From: Thermodesulfobium sp. 4217-1
Lineage (GTDB): Bacteria > Thermodesulfobiota > Thermodesulfobiia > Thermodesulfobiales > Thermodesulfobiaceae
Direction of reading: 5' to 3'
Assembly (NCBI RefSeq): GCF_039822205.1
Contig: NZ_JBAGBW010000002.1
Span: forward strand, 1-64,000
Length of the DNA: 64,000 bases
Made by a program: the position numbers and the translations under genes. Shown here piece by piece: positions 54,339 through 63,595 of the stretch (positions within the stretch are counted from its first letter, which is position 1; every line of letters starts with the position of its first letter). The notes beneath the pieces are model-generated. The model was not told the origin of the DNA. It worked only from the letters and a program-made list of their open reading frames with translations, and searched no databases.

Positions 54339-54527
54339 ATGGTTTATGTTGTAAAAGTAGATCAGGACACTTGCAATGGCGATGCTGCATGCGCAGATAA
54401 TTGCCCAAATCAGGTTTTCGACATGGTAAATGGCAAGTCTCAACCAACAAGGGCAGACGATTGTGTTGGTTGCATGACCTGCGTATCAGTTTGTCCAACT
54501 GGTGCTGTTACTGTAACTGAGCTTTAA
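54339..54527 (+). CDS. 2[4Fe-4S]-type ferredoxin with Asp-variant cluster
   Basis: 62 aa. The second cluster motif is standard (C42-x2-C45-x2-C48-x3-C52-P). The first is C12-x2-D15-x2-C18-x3-C22-P, with Asp replacing the second Cys. The same change is known in Pyrococcus furiosus ferredoxin and Desulfovibrio africanus ferredoxin III, where the Asp-ligated [4Fe-4S] cluster easily becomes [3Fe-4S]. It sits after the dsr operon as a separate unit with its own GGAGGAGG site. It may carry electrons to sulfite reduction or carbon fixation. Confidence 0.88.
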   Translation: MVYVVKVDQDTCNGDAACADNCPNQVFDMVNGKSQPTRADDCVGCMTCVSVCPTGAVTVTEL

Positions 54528-54539
54528 TCATATTAATTT

Positions 54540-54577
54540 CGCGCAGCTATTTTAGGATGGTTGCGCGCTTTTTTTTG
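54540..54577 (+). terminator. terminator of the ferredoxin gene
   Basis: CGCGCA (54540-54545) pairs with TGCGCG (54562-54567), followed by a run of eight to nine T. Confidence 0.85.
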
Positions 54578-54660
54578 TAATTTATCAGATATAATAAACT
54601 GAGTAGTTATACATATTTGACATAATACTAAAAAATATATTTAATATAAAAACGGATTGT

Positions 54661-54688
54661 TTGCAAAAATTTAAATTTCTGTTATAAT
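54661..54688 (+). promoter_or_regulatory. promoter of tRNA-Ser
   Basis: TTGCAA (54661-54666) and TATAAT (54683-54688), 16 bp apart, ending 12 bp before the tRNA 5' end. Confidence 0.55.
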
Positions 54689-54700
54689 TTTTTTGCTGAT

Positions 54701-54792
54701 GGAGAGATGGCCGAGAGGTCGAAGGCGCTCCCCTGCTAAGGGAGTAAGCGGCTAAAACTGCTTCGAGGGTTCGAATCCCTCTCTCTCCGCCA
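54701..54792 (+). tRNA. tRNA-Ser(GCT)
   Basis: GGAGAGA/TCTCTCC acceptor stem (7 bp), D-arm GCCGAGAGG, anticodon loop CTGCTAA with GCT, a long class II variable arm and GGTTCGAATCC in the T-arm. The variable arm identifies Ser, the anticodon reads AGC/AGU. The 3' CCA is encoded (54790-54792). Confidence 0.96.
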
Positions 54793-54815
54793 TATTTTTT
54801 AAGGAGGAATAAATC

Positions 54816-55103
54816 GTGGTTTATGTTTTGAACATTAAGGGCAAGGAGTTTTTGGTAGCTCCAGGCGATAAGATAAAAGTTCCTTTTATGGATGGCGCTA
54901 ACAGTGGAGATAAGTTCATAGTTGAAAACGCTTTGGTTTTTGGCGAAGAATCTGAAATCAAAACTTCAAGTGTCGAAACTACTGTTGAAGGCAGCGGCAA
55001 AGAGAAGACCGTTATAACCTTCAAATATAGGCCAAAGAAGGGCTATAGGAACAAAAAGGGTCACAGACAGCAATTTACACTTTTGAGAGTTTCTGAGGCA
55101 TAA
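54816..55103 (+). CDS. rplU: 50S ribosomal protein L21
   Basis: 95 aa. C-terminal KYRPKKGYRNKKGHRQ is the L21 RNA-binding signature. GTG 54816 follows AAGGAGG. First gene of an rplU-rpmA-obg group; no ysxB-like protease gene separates L21 and L27 here. Confidence 0.94.
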   Translation: MVYVLNIKGKEFLVAPGDKIKVPFMDGANSGDKFIVENALVFGEESEIKTSSVETTVEGSGKEKTVITFKYRPKKGYRNKKGHRQQFTLLRVSEA

Positions 55104-55137
55104 ATTATAAAAAAGTATTCAAAGAGAGGTGATTTAG

Positions 55138-55389
55138 ATGGCATCTAAAAAAGGTGGCGGCAGTTCAAGGAACGGAAGAGATAGCAATCCTCAATATCTG
55201 GGCGTAAAAGTATATGGTGGTGAGGCTATAAATGCTGGAGGTATTATCTTGAGACAGCATGGCACGAAGATACGACCTGGCAGCAATGTAGGACTTGGAA
55301 GAGACTATACAATCTATGCAAAGATTGATGGTAAGGTTAGTTTTACTAAAAAGGCTGGCAGGGTAGTAGTAGAAGTTTTCCCTAATTAA
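55138..55389 (+). CDS. rpmA: 50S ribosomal protein L27
   Basis: 83 aa. The basic Gly-rich N-terminus ([15 protein letters not shown]), which reaches the peptidyl transferase centre, and the [15 protein letters not shown] segment are present. The mature N-terminus begins directly with ASKKGG, so no Firmicutes-type Prp-cleaved extension exists, in line with the absent ysxB. Confidence 0.96.
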   Translation: MASKKGGGSSRNGRDSNPQYLGVKVYGGEAINAGGIILRQHGTKIRPGSNVGLGRDYTIYAKIDGKVSFTKKAGRVVVEVFPN

Positions 55390-55395
55390 TTTATT

Positions 55396-56406
55396 ATGGG
55401 GTTTAAATCATATATTTTTCCTGATACAGCAAGAGTTAAGTTTTTGGGGGGGCATGGCGGAAAAGGATGTGTGAGTTTTAGAAAAGAAAAGTATGTCCCA
55501 AAAGGCGGTCCTGATGGTGGAGATGGCGGAAAGGGCGCAGATATATATCTGGTAGCTACTAGGGAGCTTAGCGATCTGGCATTTTTCAAACCCAATCAGG
55601 AATTCAAGGCGAAAAACGGCGAGCCTGGAACTTCCAAAAAAATGCATGGCTGTGATGCAGATGATTTGTTCATCAAAGTGCCAGTCGGAACAATAGTTAC
55701 CGATCTGAACACAAATGAAACTATATGCGACCTTGATTATGAAGGAAGAGTTTTTCTGATAGTTAAGGGCGGAAGAGGTGGCCTGGGCAATTCAAATTTT
55801 GCAACCTCAACCAATAGAGTTCCTCATTATGCCCAAGAGGGAGAACCTGGTGAAGCGAGAGACGTATTGTTAGAGATGAAAATTCTTGCAGACATTGGTC
55901 TTGTGGGTCTCCCCAATGCAGGCAAGTCTTCACTTCTAAACGCTCTTACTAATGCTAATGCAATAGTAGGCGATTATTCTTTTACTACGATTAAGCCAGT
56001 GCTTGGAGTTCTGTCTAATGATGAACAATCTGTTGTTTTGGCTGATATTCCTGGAATTATAGAAGGTGCAAGTCTAGGTAAGGGTTTGGGAAACATTTTT
56101 CTAAGGCATATTGACCGTTCAAATTATTTGATAATTGTTCTTGATTCTAGCCAGGATCCTATGTCAGATTATCATATTATTTTGAAAGAGCTTTTCCAAT
56201 ATAATGAAGAACTATTGAAAAGGAATAGAATGGTTTTGCTAAACAAATGTGATCTCATAGATAAAGAGACAGAAAATACTCTTATAGAATATTTCAAAGG
56301 ATTGAACGAAAGAGTTTTTTCTTTGAGCACAAATGACGCTGAAAGTATTGATAATTTTAGGAATGTTATCCTAAAAACTTTTGCTGAACCTAAAATTTTT
56401 ATTTAA
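55396..56406 (+). CDS. obg: Obg GTPase
   Basis: 336 aa. The Gly-rich Obg fold (GGHGGKGCVSFRKEKYVPKGGPDGGDGG) is followed by a G domain with G1 GLPNAGKSS, G3 DIPG and G4 NKCD. The C-terminal OCT domain of Bacillus Obg is absent, so this is the short form. It acts in late 50S assembly. The ATG lies 6 bp after rpmA. Confidence 0.94.
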   Translation: MGFKSYIFPDTARVKFLGGHGGKGCVSFRKEKYVPKGGPDGGDGGKGADIYLVATRELSDLAFFKPNQEFKAKNGEPGTSKKMHGCDADDLFIKVPVGTIVTDLNTNETICDLDYEGRVFLIVKGGRGGLGNSNFATSTNRVPHYAQEGEPGEARDVLLEMKILADIGLVGLPNAGKSSLLNALTNANAIVGDYSFTTIKPVLGVLSNDEQSVVLADIPGIIEGASLGKGLGNIFLRHIDRSNYLIIVLDSSQDPMSDYHIILKELFQYNEELLKRNRMVLLNKCDLIDKETENTLIEYFKGLNERVFSLSTNDAESIDNFRNVILKTFAEPKIFI

Positions 56407-56485
56407 TTTTTTTATAAATTAAAAAATAAAATGTTCAATATTGATATATAATTAAAACATAAAACTTTTATAAGGTGTGAGAGCG

Positions 56486-56521
56486 ATGCTGTCAAAGATA
56501 AGTTTCTTATGCGATGAATAG
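56486..56521 (+). CDS. 11-codon minicistron overlapping the proB start
   Basis: ATG 56486, preceded by AAGGTGTGAGAG, encodes MLSKISFLCDE and stops at TAG 56519-56521, two codons past the proB ATG (56514). proB itself has no visible ribosome binding site. A short coupled leader could deliver ribosomes to proB. Confidence 0.35.
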   Translation: MLSKISFLCDE

Positions 56522-57596
56522 AAAAGTTGTTTTAAAAATAGGCACTTCTTCCCTGATTAAATCCAATTCTGTTAATGAAGAATTTGTAAATTTAATTGCT
56601 GATGGAATTGCTGAAAAGATGAAAAAAGGTTTGAAATTTGTATTGGTTTCTTCAGGGGCAATCGGACTTGGAAGATTTTATACCAATATTAGAAATCCAA
56701 AATCAATTCCTGAAAAGCAGGCTGCTGCTTCTGTGGGGCAGGTTTATTTGATGAATGCCTACAAGAGAGCTTTTGACAAAAATAATATTCAGTGTGCACA
56801 GCTTTTGTTTACGGCTGCTGACTTGTCCGATCGAGAGAGGTTTCTAAATATCCAAAATACCTTCAAGGTGCTTTTGAAGTCCAATATTGTTCCGATTATA
56901 AATGAAAACGATACTGTGGCCGTAGAAGAGATAAAGATTGGCGATAACGATACTCTTTCAGCAGTGGTATCTTTGCTGGTAAGAGCTGATGTCCTAACTC
57001 TTTTTACAGATGTCGAGGGTTTTTATCTGGATAAAAATAATCCGAAAACGATTCTAAAAAGTATTAAGAAAATAGACAGCGATCTCTTTAAGATTGCAGA
57101 CCAACCTAATTCAAAATTGGGTACTGGCGGTATGTATACCAAGCTTAAGGCCGCTCAGATAGCTACCGATGCAGGTATTCCTGTTTATATCATCTCAAAC
57201 AAGAAAATTAAAGAATTTTTTCAGGTTATCGATAGTGAAATCAATATGGGCACTTGTTTCGAGCCCTGTCAAAAGAGTTCACAGAAAATGTCCTGGATAA
57301 AGCATAATACGCGAACTAAGGGTAAGATCATAATAGATCAGGGGGCAAGGGATGCACTTTTGAAAAATAAAAGCCTTCTGCCATCTGGCATTGTAGATGT
57401 GTCGGGCAATTTCAAAAGAGCTGACGTTGTTGAAATTTCCGATCAATCTGGTAATATTGTAGCGAAAGGGTTAACGAATTATCCTTCTAATGAAATTCTA
57501 AGATTAAAGGGTTCTAATACTAAAAATATTTACAATATCTTGGGATATAAGTTTGGTGATGAAATAGTTCACAAAGATTATCTAATAATTATCTAA
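56514..57596 (+). CDS. proB: glutamate 5-kinase
   Basis: 360 aa. VLKIGTSSL at the N-terminus, SSGAIGLG, INENDTVA and GDNDTLSA mark the amino acid kinase domain (residues 1-250); a PUA domain follows (IIDQGARDALL). It makes glutamyl 5-phosphate for proline. It precedes proA by 18 bp. No strong own ribosome binding site; translation may rely on the overlapping minicistron. Confidence 0.93.
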   Translation: MNRKVVLKIGTSSLIKSNSVNEEFVNLIADGIAEKMKKGLKFVLVSSGAIGLGRFYTNIRNPKSIPEKQAAASVGQVYLMNAYKRAFDKNNIQCAQLLFTAADLSDRERFLNIQNTFKVLLKSNIVPIINENDTVAVEEIKIGDNDTLSAVVSLLVRADVLTLFTDVEGFYLDKNNPKTILKSIKKIDSDLFKIADQPNSKLGTGGMYTKLKAAQIATDAGIPVYIISNKKIKEFFQVIDSEINMGTCFEPCQKSSQKMSWIKHNTRTKGKIIIDQGARDALLKNKSLLPSGIVDVSGNFKRADVVEISDQSGNIVAKGLTNYPSNEILRLKGSNTKNIYNILGYKFGDEIVHKDYLIII

Positions 57597-57614
57597 ACCT
57601 TGAGTGGAGGTTCT

Positions 57615-58871
57615 ATGGAGATTAAAGAATATGTTGAAAAATTATGTAAGGAAGCAAAGGAGTCGACTTATAATATTGCGTCATTAGATACAAATGTTAA
57701 AAATAACTTTATTAATCTTCTGTCAAAAAAATTGATCGATTATGAAAAGAATATCCTTGCTGCCAACGTCTCAGACATAGAAGCTGCCCGTCAAAATGGT
57801 ATTTCTTCAAGTTTGATTGACAGAATGCTTTTGGACCACAAAAGAATTGTCCAGATGTCTGAGGGATGTAAAAAAGTGTCCATTCTCCCAGATCCAATTG
57901 GAAGCGTTTCCTTTGGGACTAAAAGGCCTAATGGGCTTGAAATTTATTGTAAAAGGGTACCACTGGGATGCATTGGGGTTATATACGAATCAAGACCAAA
58001 TGTGACTATAGAGATTACGACGCTGGCAATTAAGTCTGGCAATGCTGTAATTCTCAAAGGTGGCAGTGAGGTAATTAATACAAACAAAGTTCTTGTAGGT
58101 TTGATAAAAGAGTCTTTAAATGAGGCGCAAATAGATGAGGCTGCAGTTCAATTTATAGATACTCCTGATAGAAGTGCTGTTGATGTTCTGTTGAAACAAA
58201 GAGGGTTGATAGATGTCGTTATTCCAAGGGGTTCAGAGGGATTAATAAAGCATGTCGTAGAGAATTCTTTTGTGCCAGTGATTGAAACTGGAATAGGTAA
58301 CTGTCATCTATATATCGATGAATCGGCAAACATTGATATGGCGTTAAAGATAGCAATAAATGCGAAAACCCAAAGGCCATCAGTCTGCAACTCAATTGAA
58401 AAGGTATTAGTTCATAAAAATATCGCTTCAAACATAATTGTTCCTCTTGTTATGGAATTTAGAAAAAAGGACGTACAGATAAGAGGTTGTCAGCAGACTC
58501 TTAAATATGTTAAAGACGCTATTCCTGCAACTGAGGAAGATTGGTACAAAGAATATCATGATCTAATTGTTGCAATCAAAGTAGTAAAGGATCTAAGAGA
58601 TGCAGTCAGTCATATTAATAAATATGGTTCAAAACATTCTGAAGCTATAGTTTCAGAAAACTATTCGAGCGTAAAAAGGTTTCTTAGGGATGTAGATGCC
58701 AGTGCTGTTTATGCTAACGCATCGACAAGGTTTACAGATGGTGGCGAGTTTGGTTTTGGAGCAGAAGTGGGCATAAGTACACAAAAGCTTCATGTAAGAG
58801 GGCCGATGGGTCTGGATGCCTTGACTACTATGAAATATATAATTTTTGGGAATGGTCAAATTCGAACATAA
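57615..58871 (+). CDS. proA: glutamate-5-semialdehyde dehydrogenase
   Basis: 418 aa. GVIYESRPNVT, KGGSEVINTN and the catalytic Cys in QRPSVCNSIEK are present, with FGFGAEVGISTQKLHVRGP at the C-terminus. It reduces glutamyl phosphate in proline synthesis. ATG 57615 follows GTGGAGG; the frame opens earlier at 57600 without such a site. It overlaps nadD. Confidence 0.95.
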   Translation: MEIKEYVEKLCKEAKESTYNIASLDTNVKNNFINLLSKKLIDYEKNILAANVSDIEAARQNGISSSLIDRMLLDHKRIVQMSEGCKKVSILPDPIGSVSFGTKRPNGLEIYCKRVPLGCIGVIYESRPNVTIEITTLAIKSGNAVILKGGSEVINTNKVLVGLIKESLNEAQIDEAAVQFIDTPDRSAVDVLLKQRGLIDVVIPRGSEGLIKHVVENSFVPVIETGIGNCHLYIDESANIDMALKIAINAKTQRPSVCNSIEKVLVHKNIASNIIVPLVMEFRKKDVQIRGCQQTLKYVKDAIPATEEDWYKEYHDLIVAIKVVKDLRDAVSHINKYGSKHSEAIVSENYSSVKRFLRDVDASAVYANASTRFTDGGEFGFGAEVGISTQKLHVRGPMGLDALTTMKYIIFGNGQIRT

Positions 58872-59451
58872 AATAGCTATCCTTGGAGGCACCTTTGATC
58901 CTGTTCATATTGGTCATTTAAAATTAGCTCAAGCTTCGCTTAATTTACTTGATCCTGATCTTTTTCTTTGGATTCCTGCAAAGAGATCGCCTTTAAAAAG
59001 CAATCTCTATGCAAGTGACTATCATAGATGGTGTATGCTCTATGAGTGCACAAAGGATGAGAAAAGATTTACTTTAAGCGATTTGGAAATTGCGGGGGAG
59101 GAGCCTTCTTATACCTTTTTAACCTTAATAAAGATAAGAGATATGTATCCTGATTCAAATTTATATTTTGTTATGGGCTTAGATACTGCGCTATCCTTGC
59201 CAAGTTGGTACAGGATTAATGATATTTTAGAAATATGTAAGTTCGCCGTATTTGAAAGAAATACAGATATTGGCGATTCAATTGAGTCATTGCCAAGAGA
59301 AATCCTTGAGAATATAGAATTTTTTAAAGTTGATATACCTGATACTTCATCGAATCTAATTAGAAGAAAGATTTCGTCGAATGAAGATTTGTCTGAGCTT
59401 CTCGATCCTTCTACTATTGAATATATTAGTAGGTTCAATTTATATAAATAA
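58852..59451 (+). CDS. nadD: nicotinate-nucleotide adenylyltransferase
   Basis: 199 aa. GGTFDPVHIGHL holds the HxGH nucleotidyltransferase motif, and SSNLIRRKIS is the C-terminal ISSTxIR-like motif. It makes deamido-NAD. The ATG lies within the last codons of proA; a weak GGGA precedes it, so translation is probably coupled. Confidence 0.93.
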   Translation: MVKFEHKIAILGGTFDPVHIGHLKLAQASLNLLDPDLFLWIPAKRSPLKSNLYASDYHRWCMLYECTKDEKRFTLSDLEIAGEEPSYTFLTLIKIRDMYPDSNLYFVMGLDTALSLPSWYRINDILEICKFAVFERNTDIGDSIESLPREILENIEFFKVDIPDTSSNLIRRKISSNEDLSELLDPSTIEYISRFNLYK

Positions 59452-59482
59452 TAAAAATATAATGTCATAAATTGAGGTCATT

Positions 59483-62275
59483 GTGGACTATATAAAAATT
59501 AGAGGAGCAAAGGAAAACAACTTAAAGGATGTTAATATTGACATCCCAAGAAATAAATTTATTATTTTTACTGGCGTGTCTGGTTCTGGCAAATCATCTC
59601 TGGCTTTTGATACGCTTTATGCTGAGGGTCAGAGAAGATATGCAGAATCATTGTCGGTCTATGCAAGACAGTTTTTAGGCCAGTTGAAGAAGCCACAGGT
59701 CGAATCTATCGAGGGACTTTCTCCTGCCGTCTCTATAGATCAAAGAGGGATGTCTCACAATCCTCGCTCGACTGTTGGCACTCTTACTGAGATATACGAC
59801 TACTTTAGATTGCTTTATGCAAGAATTGGAGTAGCGTATTGTCCAAAGTGCAAAATCCCAATAAAAGCTACCTCCCTGGACGAAATAGTCAGCGATTTAT
59901 TTAGAAGATACCCAAATGAGTTAATAATGATAACTGCAGTGCTGATTGAGGGAAGGAAGGGTGAATTTAAGGATTTAATAAACAGATATAGAAAACAGGG
60001 CTTTTTGAAGATGATTATAGATTCAAAGACTTATGACATCTCAGAAGAAGATATAATTTTGGAAAAAAATAAAAAACATACAATAATTTTGGTTGTGGAT
60101 GAAATCACTCTTAGCAGTGACAAAGTTAAAAGATTGAGCGAAGCTTTAAGGCTGGCCCTTGAAGCGGGCAATGGTGTAATCAGAGTTCAGAGAAAGAATG
60201 GACAGTTTGATCTTTATAGCGAAAAGCTCTCCTGTCCAAAGTGTGGTTTTAGTCTTGTAGAACTGAGTCCAAGACTTTTTTCTTTCAATAGCCCATATGG
60301 TGCATGTCCTGTGTGCCATGGATTAGGATTTGTCGAGGAGTTAGATCCTGAAAAGATTTTCGATATGGAGCTTTCCCTGAGAAATGGCGCGGCAAGGATA
60401 TATAGAGGTAGGTATAACCAATACTATATATACAGCTTATTGAACTTCGCCAGATCAAGAGGGATAAGTATTGATAAGCCTGTTAAGAAACTTAGCCCCG
60501 AAGAGATAGATCTGCTTTTGTATGGTGATAGGGCAGAGTCTGATGCCGAGCCCTCATTTGAGGGGATAAATAAATATATTGAAAGAAAGCGCTCAGAGTC
60601 TTCTAATGAGTCATGGGATGAATTTAAAGATTTTCTGGTTATGAAAACGTGTAGCGCATGTAATGGCACAAGATTGAGAAAAGAGGCTCTTAGCGTATAT
60701 ATAAACGAAATGAATATTGCTGATTTATTGTCTCTTGTTCCAAAAAAGATTCTAAAATTTGTCGAAGATTATGAAAGCAATATTTATAAATATGAAACAC
60801 ATGCAAGCGAAAAGGAAGAGATTTCGAAGCCCATTTTCAAGGAGATAAAAAAAAGACTTCAATACCTTCTGGACCTTGGACTTGACTATTTAACGCTGGA
60901 TAGGGCTACAATGACTCTGTCTGGTGGTGAGGTCCAAAGGTTGAGACTTGCTACTCAGATAGGCTCTGGCTTGGTAGGGGTGCTCTATGTGCTTGATGAG
61001 CCAAGCATCGGCTTGCATCCGAGGGATATATCAAGGTTGGTGGACAGTCTAAAGAATCTTGCTCTCATAGGCAATACTGTGGTGGTCGTAGAACACGATA
61101 GAGAAACAATTGAGGCTGCAGATTTTATAGTAGATATGGGTCCTGCTGCAGGAGAAAAAGGCGGAGAAGTAGTGTATTCTGGAGATCTAAAAGGTCTCTA
61201 TAAATCAGACACTTTAACTGGCAAATATCTTTCTGGAAAGCTTAAAATTATAGAAAATACTGTTAGGAGAAAATCAGACAGTTTCTTGAAAATATCTGGC
61301 GCAAATCAATTTAACCTAAAAAATATTGATATAAATTTGCCCTTTAAGGTATTTTGCACCATAACTGGCGTTTCTGGTTCAGGAAAAAGCACATTGTTGT
61401 ATGAAATATTATATAAGGGTATAAGAAAAGAAAAGGGCTTTAGAGAGATGCCAGGGCAGTATAAATCGATCGATGGCGTTGAAAAAGTTGACAGAGTCCT
61501 CTTGATGGATCAATCGCCTATTGGAAGAACCCCAAGGTCTAATCCTGCTACCTATACTGGTGTGTTGGATGATATAAGAGATTTGTTCGCTGCCTTGCCC
61601 GAGTCAAAAAGATTGGGTTTCAAGCCCGGTCACTTTAGTTTCAATGTAAAGGGCGGAAGGTGTGAATCTTGTAGGGGAGAAGGTTTCAAGAAAATTCAAA
61701 TGTTATTTTTGCCTGATGTATATGTTCCATGTGATGTTTGTAATGGTACAAGATTTCAAAAAGATACGCTCAGAGTAGAGTTCAAGGGGAAAAACATATC
61801 TGACGTGTTAAATATGAGCGTAGAAGAGGCAAGAGATTTCTTTTCTGCTCAGCCGTCAATATCGAGAAAGTTGTCTGTTTTGGGCGATATTGGTCTGGGA
61901 TATATAAGACTTGGTCAGAGCGCAACCACTCTGTCTGGCGGTGAGTCCCAAAGATTGAAGCTTGCGTATGAGCTGACAAAAAAATTCAGAGGCAATACGT
62001 TGTACTTACTTGATGAGCCAACCACAGGACTTCACTTCGATGACATAAAGAAATTGGTTAACGTCTTGCAGAGATTGGTAGACAGAGGAGATTCTGTCAT
62101 TGTAGTCGAGCATAATCTTGATGTGGTGTACGCCTCCGATATGGTTATTGATCTGGGTCCTGACGGAGGAGACAAAGGAGGTCAGATAGTCGCTTTTGGG
62201 CCTCCTGAAGAAATAATGAAGGCAAAGGATTCTTTTACTGGTCAATATCTAAGAGAGTGGTTTGATAGGTCTTGA
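59483..62275 (+). CDS. uvrA: excinuclease ABC subunit A
   Basis: 930 aa. Two ABC ATPase modules: Walker A GVSGSGKSS (near 34) and GVSGSGKST, and two LSGGE signatures. Zinc modules with CPKC/CPVC and CESC/CDVC pairs are visible. It detects bulky DNA lesions together with UvrB. The GTG start has GAGGT upstream. Its stop overlaps the next start by 4 bp. Confidence 0.96.
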   Translation: MDYIKIRGAKENNLKDVNIDIPRNKFIIFTGVSGSGKSSLAFDTLYAEGQRRYAESLSVYARQFLGQLKKPQVESIEGLSPAVSIDQRGMSHNPRSTVGTLTEIYDYFRLLYARIGVAYCPKCKIPIKATSLDEIVSDLFRRYPNELIMITAVLIEGRKGEFKDLINRYRKQGFLKMIIDSKTYDISEEDIILEKNKKHTIILVVDEITLSSDKVKRLSEALRLALEAGNGVIRVQRKNGQFDLYSEKLSCPKCGFSLVELSPRLFSFNSPYGACPVCHGLGFVEELDPEKIFDMELSLRNGAARIYRGRYNQYYIYSLLNFARSRGISIDKPVKKLSPEEIDLLLYGDRAESDAEPSFEGINKYIERKRSESSNESWDEFKDFLVMKTCSACNGTRLRKEALSVYINEMNIADLLSLVPKKILKFVEDYESNIYKYETHASEKEEISKPIFKEIKKRLQYLLDLGLDYLTLDRATMTLSGGEVQRLRLATQIGSGLVGVLYVLDEPSIGLHPRDISRLVDSLKNLALIGNTVVVVEHDRETIEAADFIVDMGPAAGEKGGEVVYSGDLKGLYKSDTLTGKYLSGKLKIIENTVRRKSDSFLKISGANQFNLKNIDINLPFKVFCTITGVSGSGKSTLLYEILYKGIRKEKGFREMPGQYKSIDGVEKVDRVLLMDQSPIGRTPRSNPATYTGVLDDIRDLFAALPESKRLGFKPGHFSFNVKGGRCESCRGEGFKKIQMLFLPDVYVPCDVCNGTRFQKDTLRVEFKGKNISDVLNMSVEEARDFFSAQPSISRKLSVLGDIGLGYIRLGQSATTLSGGESQRLKLAYELTKKFRGNTLYLLDEPTTGLHFDDIKKLVNVLQRLVDRGDSVIVVEHNLDVVYASDMVIDLGPDGGDKGGQIVAFGPPEEIMKAKDSFTGQYLREWFDRS

Positions 62276-62775
62276 CGGGATTTACGCATCTGGTAGGCGG
62301 AATCGGTACTGTAATAGCTATATATGTCAATCACCCTGAATGGGTAAAGAGCTATAATGAAATTGGGGTTTTTTGCGGCAGCTCTCTGGGCTCGCTATTG
62401 CCAGATATTGATATAACAACTTCAAAGATATCAAGTTTGGTAAAAAATCCTTTTTTTGGAATTTTTTTCTCCCATAGGGGCTTTTGGCATTCTTTATCTG
62501 CAATAATAATTGTGGACTTATTGATAACTTTTTTGTTAAGATTTCTTATGAATATAGACTTTAATTTTTTTGTAAGCTTTATAACTTTTTTTACTTTATG
62601 TTATGCTCTTCATATACTTTTTGATATGATAGGTAATAAAGGTGTCAAGCTTTTCTATCCTTTTAGCAAGAGAAGCTTTTCATTTCCTTTAACAGGATGG
62701 TTCAAGAGCAAGACTCCTTTGGAGTTTTTGATTCTTTTGATATATTTATTAATTGTTTTTGAAGGGTTGAGGTGA
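62272..62775 (+). CDS. YdjM-like membrane-bound metal-dependent hydrolase
   Basis: 167 aa. FTHLVGGI, LLPDIDITTSKIS and SHRGFWHSLSA are the conserved metal-binding His/Asp segments of the LexA-regulated YdjM family (DUF457 type), with three to four membrane helices. Family members are membrane hydrolases of unknown substrate. The start TTG overlaps the uvrA stop, and the uvrA neighbour is of interest because family members are linked with SOS responses in E. coli. Confidence 0.78.
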   Translation: MTGFTHLVGGIGTVIAIYVNHPEWVKSYNEIGVFCGSSLGSLLPDIDITTSKISSLVKNPFFGIFFSHRGFWHSLSAIIIVDLLITFLLRFLMNIDFNFFVSFITFFTLCYALHILFDMIGNKGVKLFYPFSKRSFSFPLTGWFKSKTPLEFLILLIYLLIVFEGLR

Positions 62776-62779
62776 TACA

Positions 62780-63595
62780 TTGTTAGAAAAATTTTTTAAT
62801 GTGAAGAAAAGAGATATACCTGGAGGCCTTTGGACAAAGTGTCCAAATTGTAATAATGCAATATATACGCGTGAATTAAACGATAACCTTAAGGTTTGTC
62901 ATCATTGCAATTATCATTTTAGGTTGACAGTGCAAGAGAGAATAGATATTACATTTGACATTTTTAACGAAATGTTTTCTGGGATTTTGCCCGTTGACAG
63001 TCTCAACTTTGTAGACACAATGCCTTATTCTGACAGGCTTAAGGAAGCAAACTCTAAAACGGGAAAGGAAGAGGCTATTTTAGTAGGAGTTGGGACTATA
63101 GCTGATAAACAGATTGCTGCTGGAATAATAGATTTTGACTTTGTAGGCGGCAGTATGGGTTCGGTGGTTGGAGAGAAGATTTTTAGAATTACCAATTACG
63201 CCAGAGAAAACAAATTGCCGCTTATTTTGTTTAGTTCATCTGGCGGTGCAAGAATGCAAGAGGGCATGCTTTCTCTTATGCAGATGGCAAAGACCTCAAT
63301 GGTTGTGGGAAAATATAAGGAGATGGGCGGATTGTATATCTCTGTATTACTTCATCCGACCACAGGGGGCGTTTCTGCAAGCTTCGCAACACTTGGCGAC
63401 ATAATTGTTGCTGAGCCTGGAGCTCTGATAGGGTTTGCTGGTCCGCGAGTTATAGAGCAGACAATAAGACAAAAGCTGCCTCAAGGGTTTCAAAGATCAG
63501 AATATTTATTAGAACACGGGATGATCGATTCTGTGGTTGAAAGAAAGGCGCTTAAAGAAACGTTGAAAAAGTTGGTGACTTGGCATGGCTATTGA
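62780..63595 (+). CDS. accD: acetyl-CoA carboxylase, carboxyltransferase beta subunit
   Basis: 271 aa. N-terminal zinc ribbon (CPNC and CHHC), then the carboxyltransferase fold with SSSGGARMQEG and HPTTGGV. It partners AccA in fatty acid synthesis. The TTG start has AGGTGA upstream. Its end overlaps accA by 11 bp. Confidence 0.95.
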   Translation: MLEKFFNVKKRDIPGGLWTKCPNCNNAIYTRELNDNLKVCHHCNYHFRLTVQERIDITFDIFNEMFSGILPVDSLNFVDTMPYSDRLKEANSKTGKEEAILVGVGTIADKQIAAGIIDFDFVGGSMGSVVGEKIFRITNYARENKLPLILFSSSGGARMQEGMLSLMQMAKTSMVVGKYKEMGGLYISVLLHPTTGGVSASFATLGDIIVAEPGALIGFAGPRVIEQTIRQKLPQGFQRSEYLLEHGMIDSVVERKALKETLKKLVTWHGY

